Source of the DNA: Hyphomonas sp.
GTDB lineage: Bacteria; Pseudomonadota; Alphaproteobacteria; Caulobacterales; Hyphomonadaceae
Direction: 5' to 3'
Assembly (NCBI GenBank): GCA_002700305.1
Contig: PACZ01000052.1
Coordinates: 53,028 to 117,027 of the forward strand
Length of the DNA: 64,000 nucleotides
Shown: positions 26,542 to 35,561 of the stretch, in pieces
How positions within the stretch are numbered: position 1 is the first letter of the stretch
Layout: every line of letters begins with the position of its first letter
Translations under genes and position numbers: made by a program
Notes under the pieces: generated by a model
What the model saw: the letters and a program-made list of their open reading frames with translations, nothing else
Database searches by the model: none
What the model was told of the DNA's origin: nothing

Positions 26542-27122
26542 TCCTGATGCTGAATAATCGAGACAGTTTCGTCTACAATCTTGCTCGCTATCTGACTCTG
26601 TCCGGAGCAGACATTCAGGTTGAGGATAGCCGCAGTGTCTCCCTGAAAGACATTATGCGCCTGCGCCCCGAGGCGATCGTCATCTCACCCGGGCCTTCGC
26701 GTCCCGATCAGGCGGGTGTTTCCATTGAGGCGATTCAAACCTTCGGCGCAGACTTGCCGATACTTGGCGTGTGTTTGGGGCATCAGGCCATCGCGGTGGC
26801 TTATGGTGGATCCGTGAGACGGGCGCGTACTCCGACGCATGGGCGAACAGCCGGCATTTTACATCAGTCGGAAGGCTTGTTCAGGGGGCTGCCTTCACCC
26901 CTGCCTGTCGGACTGTACCACTCTCTGGTCGTCGATCTGCCTTTGGCCGAAACCGGGTTGCAGATCGATGCAACAGCGCCGGATGGTGAGATCATGGCGC
27001 TGTCCCACACAAAACACCCCGTATTTGGTGTACAGTTCCATCCGGAATCGATCCTCACGGAGCACGGGCATGATCTGCTCAAAAATTTCCTAAGCCATTG
27101 TCAGTCTGTCCCATGCCTGTGA
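26538..27122 (+). CDS. pabA: Aminodeoxychorismate synthase glutamine amidotransferase
   Basis: The class I glutaminase partner of PabB. The 194-residue protein has MLNNRDSFVYNL at the N-terminus, the nucleophile Cys79 in GVCLGHQAIA and the catalytic His and Glu in FGVQFHPESIL. It may be shared with anthranilate synthase in some bacteria, but its placement between pabB and pabC argues for folate. The start overlaps pabB by 4 bp, and pabC starts 10 bp before its stop, so the three genes form a coupled operon. Confidence 0.93.
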   Translation: MILMLNNRDSFVYNLARYLTLSGADIQVEDSRSVSLKDIMRLRPEAIVISPGPSRPDQAGVSIEAIQTFGADLPILGVCLGHQAIAVAYGGSVRRARTPTHGRTAGILHQSEGLFRGLPSPLPVGLYHSLVVDLPLAETGLQIDATAPDGEIMALSHTKHPVFGVQFHPESILTEHGHDLLKNFLSHCQSVPCL

Positions 27123-27955
27123 TCCAGCTTAATCAATCCATTTCGTCCGCCGACACAGTTCGCCCGTTCGACCTGACAGACCGGGGGCTGCTGCTCGGAG
27201 ATGGCGTGTTTGACACATCCTTGGTGATCGGCGGGCATGTCGTCCTGCGTGATCGCCATATCGGGCGCTTGCTCGAGGCATGCGAAATCTTCGGTCTGGA
27301 CGTAGCTGACACGTCTATTGAGGCGCTTATGGACAGCGCGGTTCCGGCGGGCGAAACCGGCGCGTTGCGTGTCACGGTGACCCGTGGTCCCGGCGCGCGG
27401 GGACTGGCTGGAACCACAGCAACCACCCCCACCGTTCTGACTTCTTTCACGCCGCAAGCGCTGACCTACCCACCGCCGCCCACCAGGCTTGGTGTAAGCG
27501 CCATTCATCGCAATCCAACAGCCCCCTCAGCCCTCTACAAGACACTTTCCTATGGCGATGCCATCATGGGGCACAGACGGGCCCTGGAAGCTGGCTTTGA
27601 CGATGCGCTGTTCGTGACGCCAGATGGTCGGGTGTCCTGTAGTTCCGTTGCGAATATCTGGGCAAGGTTTGGCTCCGCTCTGGTCACTCCGCCGAGAGGT
27701 GACGGGGTTGTGGCGGGCGTTATGCGGAACTGGATCCTGGAGCATGCCGCTCAGGCCGGATATCAGGTGTCTGAACGCAGTCTTCGTCTTGAAGACCTGC
27801 GTGATGCAGACGGCGTGTTCCTGACAAACAGTCTGCGCTTGCTGGTCCCTGTCCGCGCGATTGACGATCTCGACTTTACATCGGAGCTGCCGGCGAAGCT
27901 GGTTGGGCTTGTCGGCGATCTGCTGACCCAGGCGGCCCTTACAAGGGAGGCGTAG
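27113..27955 (+). CDS. pabC: 4-amino-4-deoxychorismate lyase
   Basis: A fold-type IV PLP enzyme that splits aminodeoxychorismate into p-aminobenzoate and pyruvate. The 280-residue protein has RGLLLGDGVFDTSLV near the N-terminus, the PLP-lysine region YKTLSYGDAIMGHRRAL, and the phosphate-binding SCSSVANIW block. Branched-chain and D-amino-acid aminotransferases share this fold, but the operon with pabB and pabA supports the lyase. The start MPVIQLNQ at 27113 is preferred over a start five codons earlier because the family begins at this point. Confidence 0.88.
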   Translation: MPVIQLNQSISSADTVRPFDLTDRGLLLGDGVFDTSLVIGGHVVLRDRHIGRLLEACEIFGLDVADTSIEALMDSAVPAGETGALRVTVTRGPGARGLAGTTATTPTVLTSFTPQALTYPPPPTRLGVSAIHRNPTAPSALYKTLSYGDAIMGHRRALEAGFDDALFVTPDGRVSCSSVANIWARFGSALVTPPRGDGVVAGVMRNWILEHAAQAGYQVSERSLRLEDLRDADGVFLTNSLRLLVPVRAIDDLDFTSELPAKLVGLVGDLLTQAALTREA

Positions 27956-28037
27956 CGCTGTAACCAGCCTGCGCCTTGGTTCTCTATGGCGGGCGGCATA
28001 TATGTGAGACTTCGCTACGACTCACGCAGGAGGTCGC

Positions 28038-29243
28038 ATGCAGCCGGTCAGTTTCAAAGGATTTGCAGGCGTCGAGCTGAAAGGGGACGCGTTCGGTTCG
28101 CCGGACGATCCTGCCGTTCTGCTGATCCATGGCGGTGCGCAGACGCGCGGCGTGTGGGACGAGGTTGCGGACGCCCTGGAAAAAGCAGGCAGGTATGTCA
28201 TCCGGATTGACCTGCGCGGGCATGGCGAAAGCGAATGGCCGGCAGACCGGCGATATGAGTTCAATGCGTTCGTGGAAGACCTGCGCGCCTTGCTGGCGCA
28301 AATGGCTTCGCGGCCGGTTATCGTGGCCGCGTCACTGGGTGGATGGGCGGCGACGGCCGCGTTGGGCGAGGATGGCGGCCATCTTGCGGCGGGGCTGGTT
28401 CTGATCGATTCTGTTCCTGAGATGGATTTCGACGCCGCTTGCCGTCCGGGCTCGAGTGGCACGGATAGCGCCAGTTTCGACCCTGAGTTCACCCGAGGTT
28501 TCGATCCTGAGGCTGCCGTGGCGCGTGTGACGGATGCGGTCGCGTACATCAAACTGCCCGTCCTGTTTGTGCGTGGGACGCAGAGCGAGCTGTCCGGGCC
28601 AGATGAGGCCAGCCGCTTTCTGGGCAATTTCGAGAATGTCGAATACGCCGAAATCCGGGAGGCTGGCCAGATGGTCGCCGAGGAGCGGGCGGACATGTTC
28701 AGCGCCACGCTTCTGGATTTTCTTGAACGCAGGGTGCCGCGTTTTGCGCCGGAGTATCGCCAGGGATCTGACGCGAGAACGCTCAGGGATGCACTCGGCT
28801 GTTTCGCGACTGGTGTGACGGTCGTGACGACGCTGGATGAAGCGGGTCAGCCAGTCGGATTGACGGCCAACTCGTTTACGTCCGTTTCTCTTGATCCGCC
28901 GCTTCTGCTGGTCTGCATCGCGAAAACAGCCAGTAGTCTTGAGGCAATGGAGGCTGCAGAAAACTTCGCCGTCAACGTCTTGCATATCGGGCAGCAGCCG
29001 ACGTCTAACCTGTTTGCAAAATCAGGCGAAGACCGGTTTGCGTCGACGCCCTGGAGCCGCGGACATAATGGTGCACCTTTGCTCTCTGGTGCATTGGTGA
29101 ATTTTGAATGCCGGCACCATGCGCTTCATGACGGCGGGGATCATGTTATTTTGGTCGGCGAGGTGATCCGTGCACGGTTTGAGCCGAGACGTGATCCCTT
29201 GCTGTATTTCAGAGGCAAATACCGCCGTCTGCACTTTGCCTGA
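28038..29243 (+). CDS. Fusion: alpha/beta hydrolase domain + flavin reductase (FMN-binding) domain
   Basis: A 401-residue two-domain protein. Residues 1-232 form an alpha/beta hydrolase with the oxyanion stretch LLIHGGAQTRGVWDEV, DLRGHGES, and the nucleophile elbow AASLGGW (Ser99). The position of the catalytic His, which reads AGHMV in relatives, is AGQMV here (Gln211). Residues 245-401 form a flavin reductase-like domain of the split-barrel type (DALGCFATGVTVVTT, GLTANSFTSVSLDPPL). A near-ideal AGGAGG site lies 7 bases before the ATG. I know of no standard gene with this order; the hydrolase half may be inactive or rely on another residue. Substrate unknown. Confidence 0.85.
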   Translation: MQPVSFKGFAGVELKGDAFGSPDDPAVLLIHGGAQTRGVWDEVADALEKAGRYVIRIDLRGHGESEWPADRRYEFNAFVEDLRALLAQMASRPVIVAASLGGWAATAALGEDGGHLAAGLVLIDSVPEMDFDAACRPGSSGTDSASFDPEFTRGFDPEAAVARVTDAVAYIKLPVLFVRGTQSELSGPDEASRFLGNFENVEYAEIREAGQMVAEERADMFSATLLDFLERRVPRFAPEYRQGSDARTLRDALGCFATGVTVVTTLDEAGQPVGLTANSFTSVSLDPPLLLVCIAKTASSLEAMEAAENFAVNVLHIGQQPTSNLFAKSGEDRFASTPWSRGHNGAPLLSGALVNFECRHHALHDGGDHVILVGEVIRARFEPRRDPLLYFRGKYRRLHFA

Positions 29244-29263
29244 CAGGATCCCTGAGGAGTGGC

Positions 29264-29794
29264 CTAGCTGGCGAAGAAAGATTTGATCCGGTCGATGTTA
29301 TAGGGGCGCTCGGCCAAGTTTTCTTCATCCCATTCACTGCGTGGCTGCGCAAAGAAGTCACCCCCATAAACATGGATTGCTCCGGTGGGCCTGCCCAACG
29401 GATTGGTCACGGAGTGAATAATGTCCTTGCCCAACGGGGCAACGTCTCCGGCGAGCAGTGTGCGTGCCCCAGCCGCTTCCACGCGGGTTGGGGCGTCTTT
29501 GATGCGCCGCCAGAAAATGTTGTCTTCCCGGCCGGTGTAGATTCCGATGATTGCCCACATCTCGTGATTGTGCGGCATCAGCGTCGCATGTGAGCCCCAG
29601 ATGACATTGAGCACCGTAAGTGTGTCCGACCGGTGCAGCACATCCATGCCTGCGCCAGAAGGTTCGCCGACTGCCTTGAGAACTGCGTCCGGGTCGTGGA
29701 AGGCCGATTCCATCACTTCCAGAACGGCGCGATGCGTTGGGTCTTTCGAGACTGCGTCACGGCAGTCTGCGACAAAGGTTTGGACGTCAAACAT
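29264..29794 (-). CDS. Cysteine-dioxygenase-like cupin protein
   Basis: A 176-residue protein of the cysteine dioxygenase type I superfamily. The cupin metal site is visible as MPHNHEMWAIIGIYTGRED, giving His75 and His77, with a third His in KDIIHSVTNP (about 127). Related enzymes oxidise cysteine, 3-mercaptopropionate or similar thiols with O2 and Fe(II). The substrate cannot be told from sequence. It is convergent with the hydrolase/flavin-reductase fusion (20 bp between stops) and precedes no partner on its strand other than the PRPP-synthetase operon upstream (45 bp), so it may be its last gene. Confidence 0.82.
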   Translation of the reverse strand: MFDVQTFVADCRDAVSKDPTHRAVLEVMESAFHDPDAVLKAVGEPSGAGMDVLHRSDTLTVLNVIWGSHATLMPHNHEMWAIIGIYTGREDNIFWRRIKDAPTRVEAAGARTLLAGDVAPLGKDIIHSVTNPLGRPTGAIHVYGGDFFAQPRSEWDEENLAERPYNIDRIKSFFAS

Positions 29795-29839
29795 GGCTTT
29801 CCTCCCAAAACAGGAGTGTCGGCCCGTATACCGGCAGCG

Positions 29840-30739
29840 TCAATCCTGCGGAAGGTCTATGCGTCGCGCAGCGTCGGCGAGGACTCTGGTCACATCGATG
29901 GCGTTGGTTTTGTGGGGCAGGGCATTTGTGGTGACGATCCGGGCCGCTCCGGCGGCGATCAGTTCCTCATAAGCGCCGTCGGCGAAAATGCCATGAACCG
30001 CGCAGCAGATCGGGCGCGGCTGGCCGCTCTCACACAGGGCGCGTACCAGCGTCGCGAGCGTCGTACCGGAAGAAATAATGTCATCCACGATGACGGGCGT
30101 ACAGCCTCCTGCATCGATACCCGCTGGCACGTCGATCTGAACGTCCTTGTCGCCGTTCCGGGTCTTGCGGAATACGTCGTAAGGAGCATCACAGGCTTCC
30201 GCGATCGCACGGACCCATTGTTCGCTTTCTGCATCGGGGCCGTAAATGATCGGCTTTTCGATATGTGCCTTGATCCAGCGTGCCATAGGGAGCGTTGCAT
30301 GGGCCAATTCGCCGGGAATGGTGAAGACGTCATCCAGGCTGGCCAATCGATGCAGATGCGGATCCAGCGTTGTGACCCAGGACAAATGCGCGGACAGCAG
30401 TGAGCCAATGTGACGGGCACTGATCGATTCTCCACGATTGAACGCGATGTCCTGCCTGAAATACGGCATGTAAGGCGCGATCAGACCGACCGAGAGTGCG
30501 CCCAATTCCTTTGCGGTCATGGCCGCGAACAGGAGCGGGACCAGTTTCGGATCCGGATGGTCAAGGCAATCCACAAGCGCGATATGCCTGCCGTCGGGAG
30601 GCGTAAGGAAGCGCAGATAGCTTTCGCCGTCAGGAAATTTGTGGAACTCGATCTCGCCGATGTCTGCGCCAAGCTCATGCGCGAGCGGGGCGGCGAGATG
30701 GCCTGTGCCCGGGAGGAAGTAGAGGAGGAAACGCGTCAT
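29840..30739 (-). CDS. Ribose-phosphate pyrophosphokinase family protein
   Basis: A 299-residue homologue of PRPP synthetase, slightly shorter than housekeeping Prs. It keeps FHKFPDGESYLRF (ATP binding), the DPHLHRL stretch, a Lys-Arg flexible loop (FRKTRNGDKDV) and the ribose-5-phosphate loop VDDIISSGTTLATL. It departs from standard Prs around residues 125-135 and in the loop DIISSG in place of the usual DTAGT type, so it is a paralogue. Its start overlaps the upstream phosphorylase gene by 4 bp. The operon context suggests making PRPP from ribose phosphates released by nucleotide phosphorolysis; this is inference. Confidence 0.85.
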   Translation of the reverse strand: MTRFLLYFLPGTGHLAAPLAHELGADIGEIEFHKFPDGESYLRFLTPPDGRHIALVDCLDHPDPKLVPLLFAAMTAKELGALSVGLIAPYMPYFRQDIAFNRGESISARHIGSLLSAHLSWVTTLDPHLHRLASLDDVFTIPGELAHATLPMARWIKAHIEKPIIYGPDAESEQWVRAIAEACDAPYDVFRKTRNGDKDVQIDVPAGIDAGGCTPVIVDDIISSGTTLATLVRALCESGQPRPICCAVHGIFADGAYEELIAAGAARIVTTNALPHKTNAIDVTRVLADAARRIDLPQD

Positions 30740-32244
30740 CGTGTCAGCTCAATGATGTCTGGGTTGGATTTCACATAGTCGAGCACATAGCTCAGCTCGC
30801 CGATTGATTCTGTGTGTAGCGTATACAAGGGCGCGCCTTGCCGGACAGTGTCGCCAATCCGCACATGCAGATCCAGCCCTGCCGCCTTGTCATCCGGAGC
30901 GCCGGCGAGTTTCGCCGCGCGTGCCAGACGCTGATTGTCGATGGCGGCGACACGGCCACTGCGGGTCGCATTCACAGGACGCTGGAATTTTGCGACAGGT
31001 GGATCGAACACCCCGCCCTGGGCCTTGCAGATGGCGAGGAATTTGTCCCATGCGCGGCCACTGTCGAGTGTCTGGGTCGCAATCATCAGTCCTTCACCCT
31101 CTACGGCTTTTCCTGTCAGTTCGAGAACAGCACCGGCGAGTGTGAGAGATTTTGCCCTCAGGTCCTGTGGGGCGTCCGGTGCCCGCTTCAGGACGTTGAG
31201 AACGTCCCGGGCCTCCAGCGCCGGGCCAATGCCGCGACCGATCGGTTGTGAGCCATCCGACACTTCGATCCTTAGTTTCAGGCCGAAAGTACTGGCAACT
31301 GTTGTAAACAAATCGGCCAGGTCCCGCGCCTGTGCGCGGTTCCGGATTTTTGCTGTCGGGCCAACGGGAATGTCGATAACAACATGCGTCGATCCGGCGG
31401 CGATCTTCTTGGATAGAACGGACGCGACCATGGAACCGGCCGAGTCGAAGTTCAGCGCACGCTCCACACGAATGATAGCCGTATCAGCGGGTGAAAAGTC
31501 CACCGCATCTCCCCAGATGAAGCAACCGCCTTCGGTCTGGATCACTTTGCGCAATTCGTCCCTGTTCAGGTCCACGCGCGTCAGTGTTTCCATCGTGTCC
31601 GCTGTCCCGGCCGGGGATGTGATGGCTCGCGATGACGTCTTTGGGATGAGGAGTCCGTTCGCCGCCACGATAGAGACAACAATAGGCGTGGTGCGATTGG
31701 CAGGTAGGCCGCCGACGCAATGTTTGTCGGCAACGGGCGTTACGCCCCAGTCGATCCGGTCTCCGGTATCGATCATGGCGCGGGTGAGGGATATGACTTC
31801 GCGCGTAGACAGAGGTTTCGCGGCGGTTGCGGTCACAAAGGCTGTCAAATGAATGTCCGAATAGGCTCCTCGCACAATATCGGTAACGATCTCGCGGATT
31901 TGAACCTCGTTAAGACCATCATCAAAGATGCGCTGGCGCACAAACCCTAAAGATGTCAGGGGCGGAGCATGCGTTATGCGAACCCTGTCATCGGCTTCAA
32001 GCCCAAGTCGGTCCCACGCCAGATCGGTGAGGCCGACAGTGCCGACGGGCAACCAGTCTTCCGTGACCTGATAAAGAGTGGCGATAATAGAGGTTTCGCC
32101 ATGGGTTATGGTCACCTGACTGTGAGCGCTCATGCCTTCGGACCGGCACACGGGACAGTCGGCATGAACCAGCGCAATCAGTTCATGCTGGGTCAATACA
32201 CCCAGGCGCTGAACGTGCATTAGGTTGGAAGGATGGTCGTTCAT
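30736..32244 (-). CDS. Thymidine phosphorylase family / AMP phosphorylase-like protein
   Basis: A 502-residue nucleoside phosphorylase of the DeoA superfamily. Unlike ordinary DeoA (about 440 residues) it has an extra N-terminal domain of about 90 residues, as in archaeal AMP phosphorylases. Motifs include TPVADKHCVGGLPANRTTPIV (the phosphate/ribose site), KTSSRAITSPAGTADTMETL and DSAGSMVASVLSKK, and the C-terminal alpha/beta domain starts near KFQRPV. It probably cleaves a nucleoside or NMP with phosphate. The gene overlaps both neighbours by 4 bp (ATGA), between a beta-CASP nuclease and a PRPP synthetase homologue. Confidence 0.87.
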   Translation of the reverse strand: MNDHPSNLMHVQRLGVLTQHELIALVHADCPVCRSEGMSAHSQVTITHGETSIIATLYQVTEDWLPVGTVGLTDLAWDRLGLEADDRVRITHAPPLTSLGFVRQRIFDDGLNEVQIREIVTDIVRGAYSDIHLTAFVTATAAKPLSTREVISLTRAMIDTGDRIDWGVTPVADKHCVGGLPANRTTPIVVSIVAANGLLIPKTSSRAITSPAGTADTMETLTRVDLNRDELRKVIQTEGGCFIWGDAVDFSPADTAIIRVERALNFDSAGSMVASVLSKKIAAGSTHVVIDIPVGPTAKIRNRAQARDLADLFTTVASTFGLKLRIEVSDGSQPIGRGIGPALEARDVLNVLKRAPDAPQDLRAKSLTLAGAVLELTGKAVEGEGLMIATQTLDSGRAWDKFLAICKAQGGVFDPPVAKFQRPVNATRSGRVAAIDNQRLARAAKLAGAPDDKAAGLDLHVRIGDTVRQGAPLYTLHTESIGELSYVLDYVKSNPDIIELTR

Positions 32245-33605
32245 TTCAGCAGCAGCGTCTCGCCTTGCTCGGGAACCCTGCAGGACCAGCCGAGTTCTTC
32301 GCTGATCCGGTGCCGAAAAGTGTCGGAGGCTGTCGCTTCGCCATGCACAACAAAGGCTTCTTTCGGCGCTGTTTCGAAATTTCTGAGCCAGCGCATGAGT
32401 TCGTCTGAATCCGCATGTGCGGACAGCATGTGGAGATTCTGAACTTCGGCATTCACTTCATAGTAGCCGCCATGAATCTTGATCTTGCGTGTGCCCGCCA
32501 ACATTGCGGCGCCGCGGGTTCCGCCGGCCTGAAAGCCGGCAAAGAGGATTGTGTTCCGGGCATCCGGCGCATAGACCTTCAGGTGATGCAGGATGCGCCC
32601 GCCGGTGGCCATACCGCTCGCAGAGATAATGATCTTCGGCATCATTTCTGTATCGAGCTTTCGGGACTCTTCGCTGAGCCGGGTATAGGTCGCGACATCA
32701 CATGCCGCTTGCGCCTCTTCCCGGGAAAGTTTGTGAGCCGCAGCATGGCGGACAAACAGTTCGCTCACATTTATCGCCATCGGACTGTCGAGATAGACCG
32801 GCATGTTCGGAATACGACCGCTGGCCCGGAGCCGGCTGATGTGAAACAGGAGGGATTGAGCCCGTCCAACCGCAAAGGACGGGATCACGACTGTGCCGCC
32901 TCTCTGGAAAGTGCGGTTCACAATCGCTTCGAGCGCATCTTCCGGGTCGGTCTCTGGGTGAACCGTGTCGCCATAGGTGGACTCCACGAGCACATAATCC
33001 GCGTGCCTGATACCGGCAGGGTCATGCATGATCGGATTGTCATACCGGCCGAGGTCGCCCGAGAACGCGATCTTGGTGGAGCCGGTATCGAGCAGAACAG
33101 ACGCCGCGCCGAGAATATGACCGGCCTCAACGAATGTGGCGCTGATGCCGCTTCCCAGATCGACCACGTCAGAAAATCCGTGCGTCCGGAATGATTTCAG
33201 GCAGGCCTCGGCATCCTCCTCGGTATATAGCGGCAATGCAGGGTGATGACGGGAGAACCCTTGCTGGTTCGCCATGTCGGCTTCGCGTTCCTGCAGGTAT
33301 CCGCTATCAGGCAATAGGATATTGCATAGGTCTCGAGTGGGCGTGGTTGCGTGGATGGTGCCTTTGAACCCCTCGCGCACCAGAAGCGGCAGATAGCCTG
33401 AATGGTCTATATGAGCATGAGTCAGAACCACCGTGTCGATGTCGGCCGGTGAGACAGGCAGGGGTTTCCAGTTCCGGTTCCGGAGTTGTTTGAACCCCTG
33501 GAACAGGCCGCAATCCACCAGAATGCGCTTTCCTTGCGTTTCGACCAGGTATTTTGAGCCGGTTACCGTACCAACCCCACCGAGAAACGTGATCTTGTCA
33601 GTCAT
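32241..33605 (-). CDS. Beta-CASP metallo-beta-lactamase RNA exonuclease/endonuclease family protein
   Basis: A 454-residue MBL-fold protein. Metal-binding motifs are LTHAHIDHSGYLP, EAGHILGAAS and FSGDLGRYDNPI, and the beta-CASP region shows SFAVGRAQSLLFH, DSPMAINVSELF and the SASGMATGGRILHHL block typical of CPSF73/YSH1-like nucleases. The C-terminal HAHSDELMR-like stretch (LSAHADSDELMRWL) and VVHGEATASD complete it. Such enzymes cut or trim RNA. The start MTDKITFLGG at 33605 is where the family begins. It is the first gene of a coupled operon with the phosphorylase and PRPP synthetase homologues. Confidence 0.9.
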   Translation of the reverse strand: MTDKITFLGGVGTVTGSKYLVETQGKRILVDCGLFQGFKQLRNRNWKPLPVSPADIDTVVLTHAHIDHSGYLPLLVREGFKGTIHATTPTRDLCNILLPDSGYLQEREADMANQQGFSRHHPALPLYTEEDAEACLKSFRTHGFSDVVDLGSGISATFVEAGHILGAASVLLDTGSTKIAFSGDLGRYDNPIMHDPAGIRHADYVLVESTYGDTVHPETDPEDALEAIVNRTFQRGGTVVIPSFAVGRAQSLLFHISRLRASGRIPNMPVYLDSPMAINVSELFVRHAAAHKLSREEAQAACDVATYTRLSEESRKLDTEMMPKIIISASGMATGGRILHHLKVYAPDARNTILFAGFQAGGTRGAAMLAGTRKIKIHGGYYEVNAEVQNLHMLSAHADSDELMRWLRNFETAPKEAFVVHGEATASDTFRHRISEELGWSCRVPEQGETLLLK

Positions 33606-33762
33606 GCCAAGGTCTTTCCGCACATTACTTTGGGTGCCATCAAAGGACAGACCGGCCGCTTGCACAAGCGGCTCATTCGTCGCCAGCTCCGGGGTATTAT
33701 ACGGATGGCTGGCAGGCCGGGACTGGAGCTAGACTGATGCGTTTCGAGACTTGGAGGTAAGC

Positions 33763-35037
33763 GTGGAGACACCGGAAAGTGTCCTGTCTCTGGCAGTTGA
33801 TCTGCTGGCCGCGCTCGCCGTCGGCCTGATCGTCGGATTGGAACGAGGTTGGAAAGAACGTGGTGACCCGAGCGGCAGCCGGGTCGCCGGCTTCCGGACT
33901 TTCGGCCTGATTGGTCTGTCTGGCGGCCTGGTTGCCGTGCTCGATGGTGGAAATGGATTTGTCATTTCCGCAGGAGCCATTGGCCTGGCCTTGTTGCTTC
34001 GCCAAGGATTTGAAGCGCAAATCGATGAGACACGAAACGTCAGTGCGACAACCGCGGTGGCGGCGCTGATCACGTTCAGTCTTGGGGCAGTTGCGGTGCA
34101 AATCTCCCCGCTGCTTGCAGGCGGTGGGGCCGTTGTAACGGCTTTCATCCTTTGGCTTCGGGAACCGATGCACCGTCTGTTGGACAAGATCGACGCTCAT
34201 GAAATGAGTGCTTTCCTGCGCCTGTTGTTGATCACAATCGTGGTGTTACCCGCGATGCCCGATGTTGGATTCGGCCCCTACGATGTGATCAATCCCCGCC
34301 ACATCTGGTGGATGGTGGTTCTGATCAGTGCCCTCGGCTTCGTGGGCTATGTTGGCGTGAAGGCGTTGGGAGAGCGTTCGGGTGTCGGCTTGCTGGCATT
34401 TGCCGGCGGACTTGCGTCATCCACCGCGGCCACCTTGTCATTGTCTCAGCTTTCAAAGGGTGGCGGAGGGTCAACGGCCTATGCCGGGGGCGTTGCAGCA
34501 GCCTGGGCTGTCATGGTCGCACGAACGGCTCTGATCGTTGCGATAATACGTCCGAGCCTGCTGCCGCATCTCTGGTTGCCGCTAAGTGCGATGTTTGCCG
34601 TACCCCTGCTGGCCGCCGCGTTCATGCTTCGGAGGCAAACTGAGAAGACAGAGGCCGCGCTCTCTCTTCCCAACCCGTTGAACCTGAAATCGGCAATCAT
34701 TTTCGCTGCGGTTCTGACAGCGGCGCTTGTGTTGTCGCGCATCGCGCAGGAGGCATGGGGAGACAATGGCGTCCTTGGTGTGGCGTCCATTGCTGGCGCG
34801 GTGGACGCGGATGCTGTCACGCTTTCCATGGGACGGTTGAGCGCGACCGACCTATCGGATCTGACCGCAGCCCGCGCGATCGTCATCGCAGTTGTGGCCA
34901 ACACCTTGTTCAAGGTCATGTTGGCTATAAGTGCGGGAGCGCCGGGCTTCAGAAAACTGGTTCTGCTGACTGGCGTATTGACGGTTTCAGCCGGTGCGAT
35001 CGCGATGTTCTCTGCGGCCGCGTGGGGAATGACTTAG
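33763..35037 (+). CDS. MgtC/SapB family membrane protein with DUF4010 domain
   Basis: A 424-residue protein with about a dozen membrane helices. The N-terminal MgtC/SapB part shows LAALAVGLIVGLERGWKER and the GFRTFGLIGLSGG helix. The second half is a DUF4010 domain (GLLAFAGGLASSTAATLSLSQL, ASIAGAVDADAVTLSMGRL). The role of this combination is unknown; MgtC proteins are linked to magnesium stress and to control of the F-type ATPase. A GTG start at 33763 is chosen because GGAGG lies five bases upstream. It is divergent from the nuclease operon. Confidence 0.87.
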   Translation: METPESVLSLAVDLLAALAVGLIVGLERGWKERGDPSGSRVAGFRTFGLIGLSGGLVAVLDGGNGFVISAGAIGLALLLRQGFEAQIDETRNVSATTAVAALITFSLGAVAVQISPLLAGGGAVVTAFILWLREPMHRLLDKIDAHEMSAFLRLLLITIVVLPAMPDVGFGPYDVINPRHIWWMVVLISALGFVGYVGVKALGERSGVGLLAFAGGLASSTAATLSLSQLSKGGGGSTAYAGGVAAAWAVMVARTALIVAIIRPSLLPHLWLPLSAMFAVPLLAAAFMLRRQTEKTEAALSLPNPLNLKSAIIFAAVLTAALVLSRIAQEAWGDNGVLGVASIAGAVDADAVTLSMGRLSATDLSDLTAARAIVIAVVANTLFKVMLAISAGAPGFRKLVLLTGVLTVSAGAIAMFSAAAWGMT

Positions 35038-35041
35038 ACAG

Positions 35042-35479
35042 TCAGGCGCCGTTGATCAGCGCTTCGACCGCCTCAACCGGGCGATGGGCGTGGTCTCCGG
35101 TCACAGAGTGATCGATCCGGCTCAATGTGTGGTCGTTCAGCGACTGGCGCAGGGTTCCCATGGATTTCGGGTCTGCGATCAGAACGAAACGGCGTGAAGG
35201 TTCACCTTTAGCCCAGCCGTCCATCTGTCTGGCCAGCATTGAGATAAAGCGCGTTTCTTCCTGTGCATGCCAGTCAGTGTCCCCAACGGACGCGTTTTGC
35301 CCATCGGGGCTGGAAAGGCGTCCAGGTCTGTCAGAACCTTGTTGGTGCGTTGGCGGATTGGTGTTTTCGTCGAAGCTGATGACGCGCAGGTCCAGACGGT
35401 CCGTATCGCCCTGATTTTCATAGACGACATATTTCCCGGCGTCGCAGACGACGACCCAGTTTCCGTTTTTCAGGCGCAT
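35042..35479 (-). CDS. Host-attachment (Host_attach) family protein
   Basis: A 145-residue protein with the layout of the Host_attach family. It begins NWVVVCDAGKYVVYEN, has a variable middle with QGSDRPGRLSSPDG and WHAQEETRFISMLARQMD, then FVLIADPKSMGTLRQSL and SVTGDHAHRPVEAVEALI at the end. The fold resembles that of eRF1 domain 1/peptidyl-tRNA hydrolase-like proteins. The name comes from a plant-associated bacterium and may not describe the function here. The start MRLKNGNW at 35479 has GGAGG-like purines nearby (GGAGGAGAC). Confidence 0.82.
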   Translation of the reverse strand: MRLKNGNWVVVCDAGKYVVYENQGDTDRLDLRVISFDENTNPPTHQQGSDRPGRLSSPDGQNASVGDTDWHAQEETRFISMLARQMDGWAKGEPSRRFVLIADPKSMGTLRQSLNDHTLSRIDHSVTGDHAHRPVEAVEALINGA

Positions 35480-35561
35480 TTGTCTCCTCCCTGTTTCTTT
35501 GTTCCGTGACGCATAGTAGCGCGACACGGCATGGAGCACGATGCGTATTTTCCGAAGGGGC

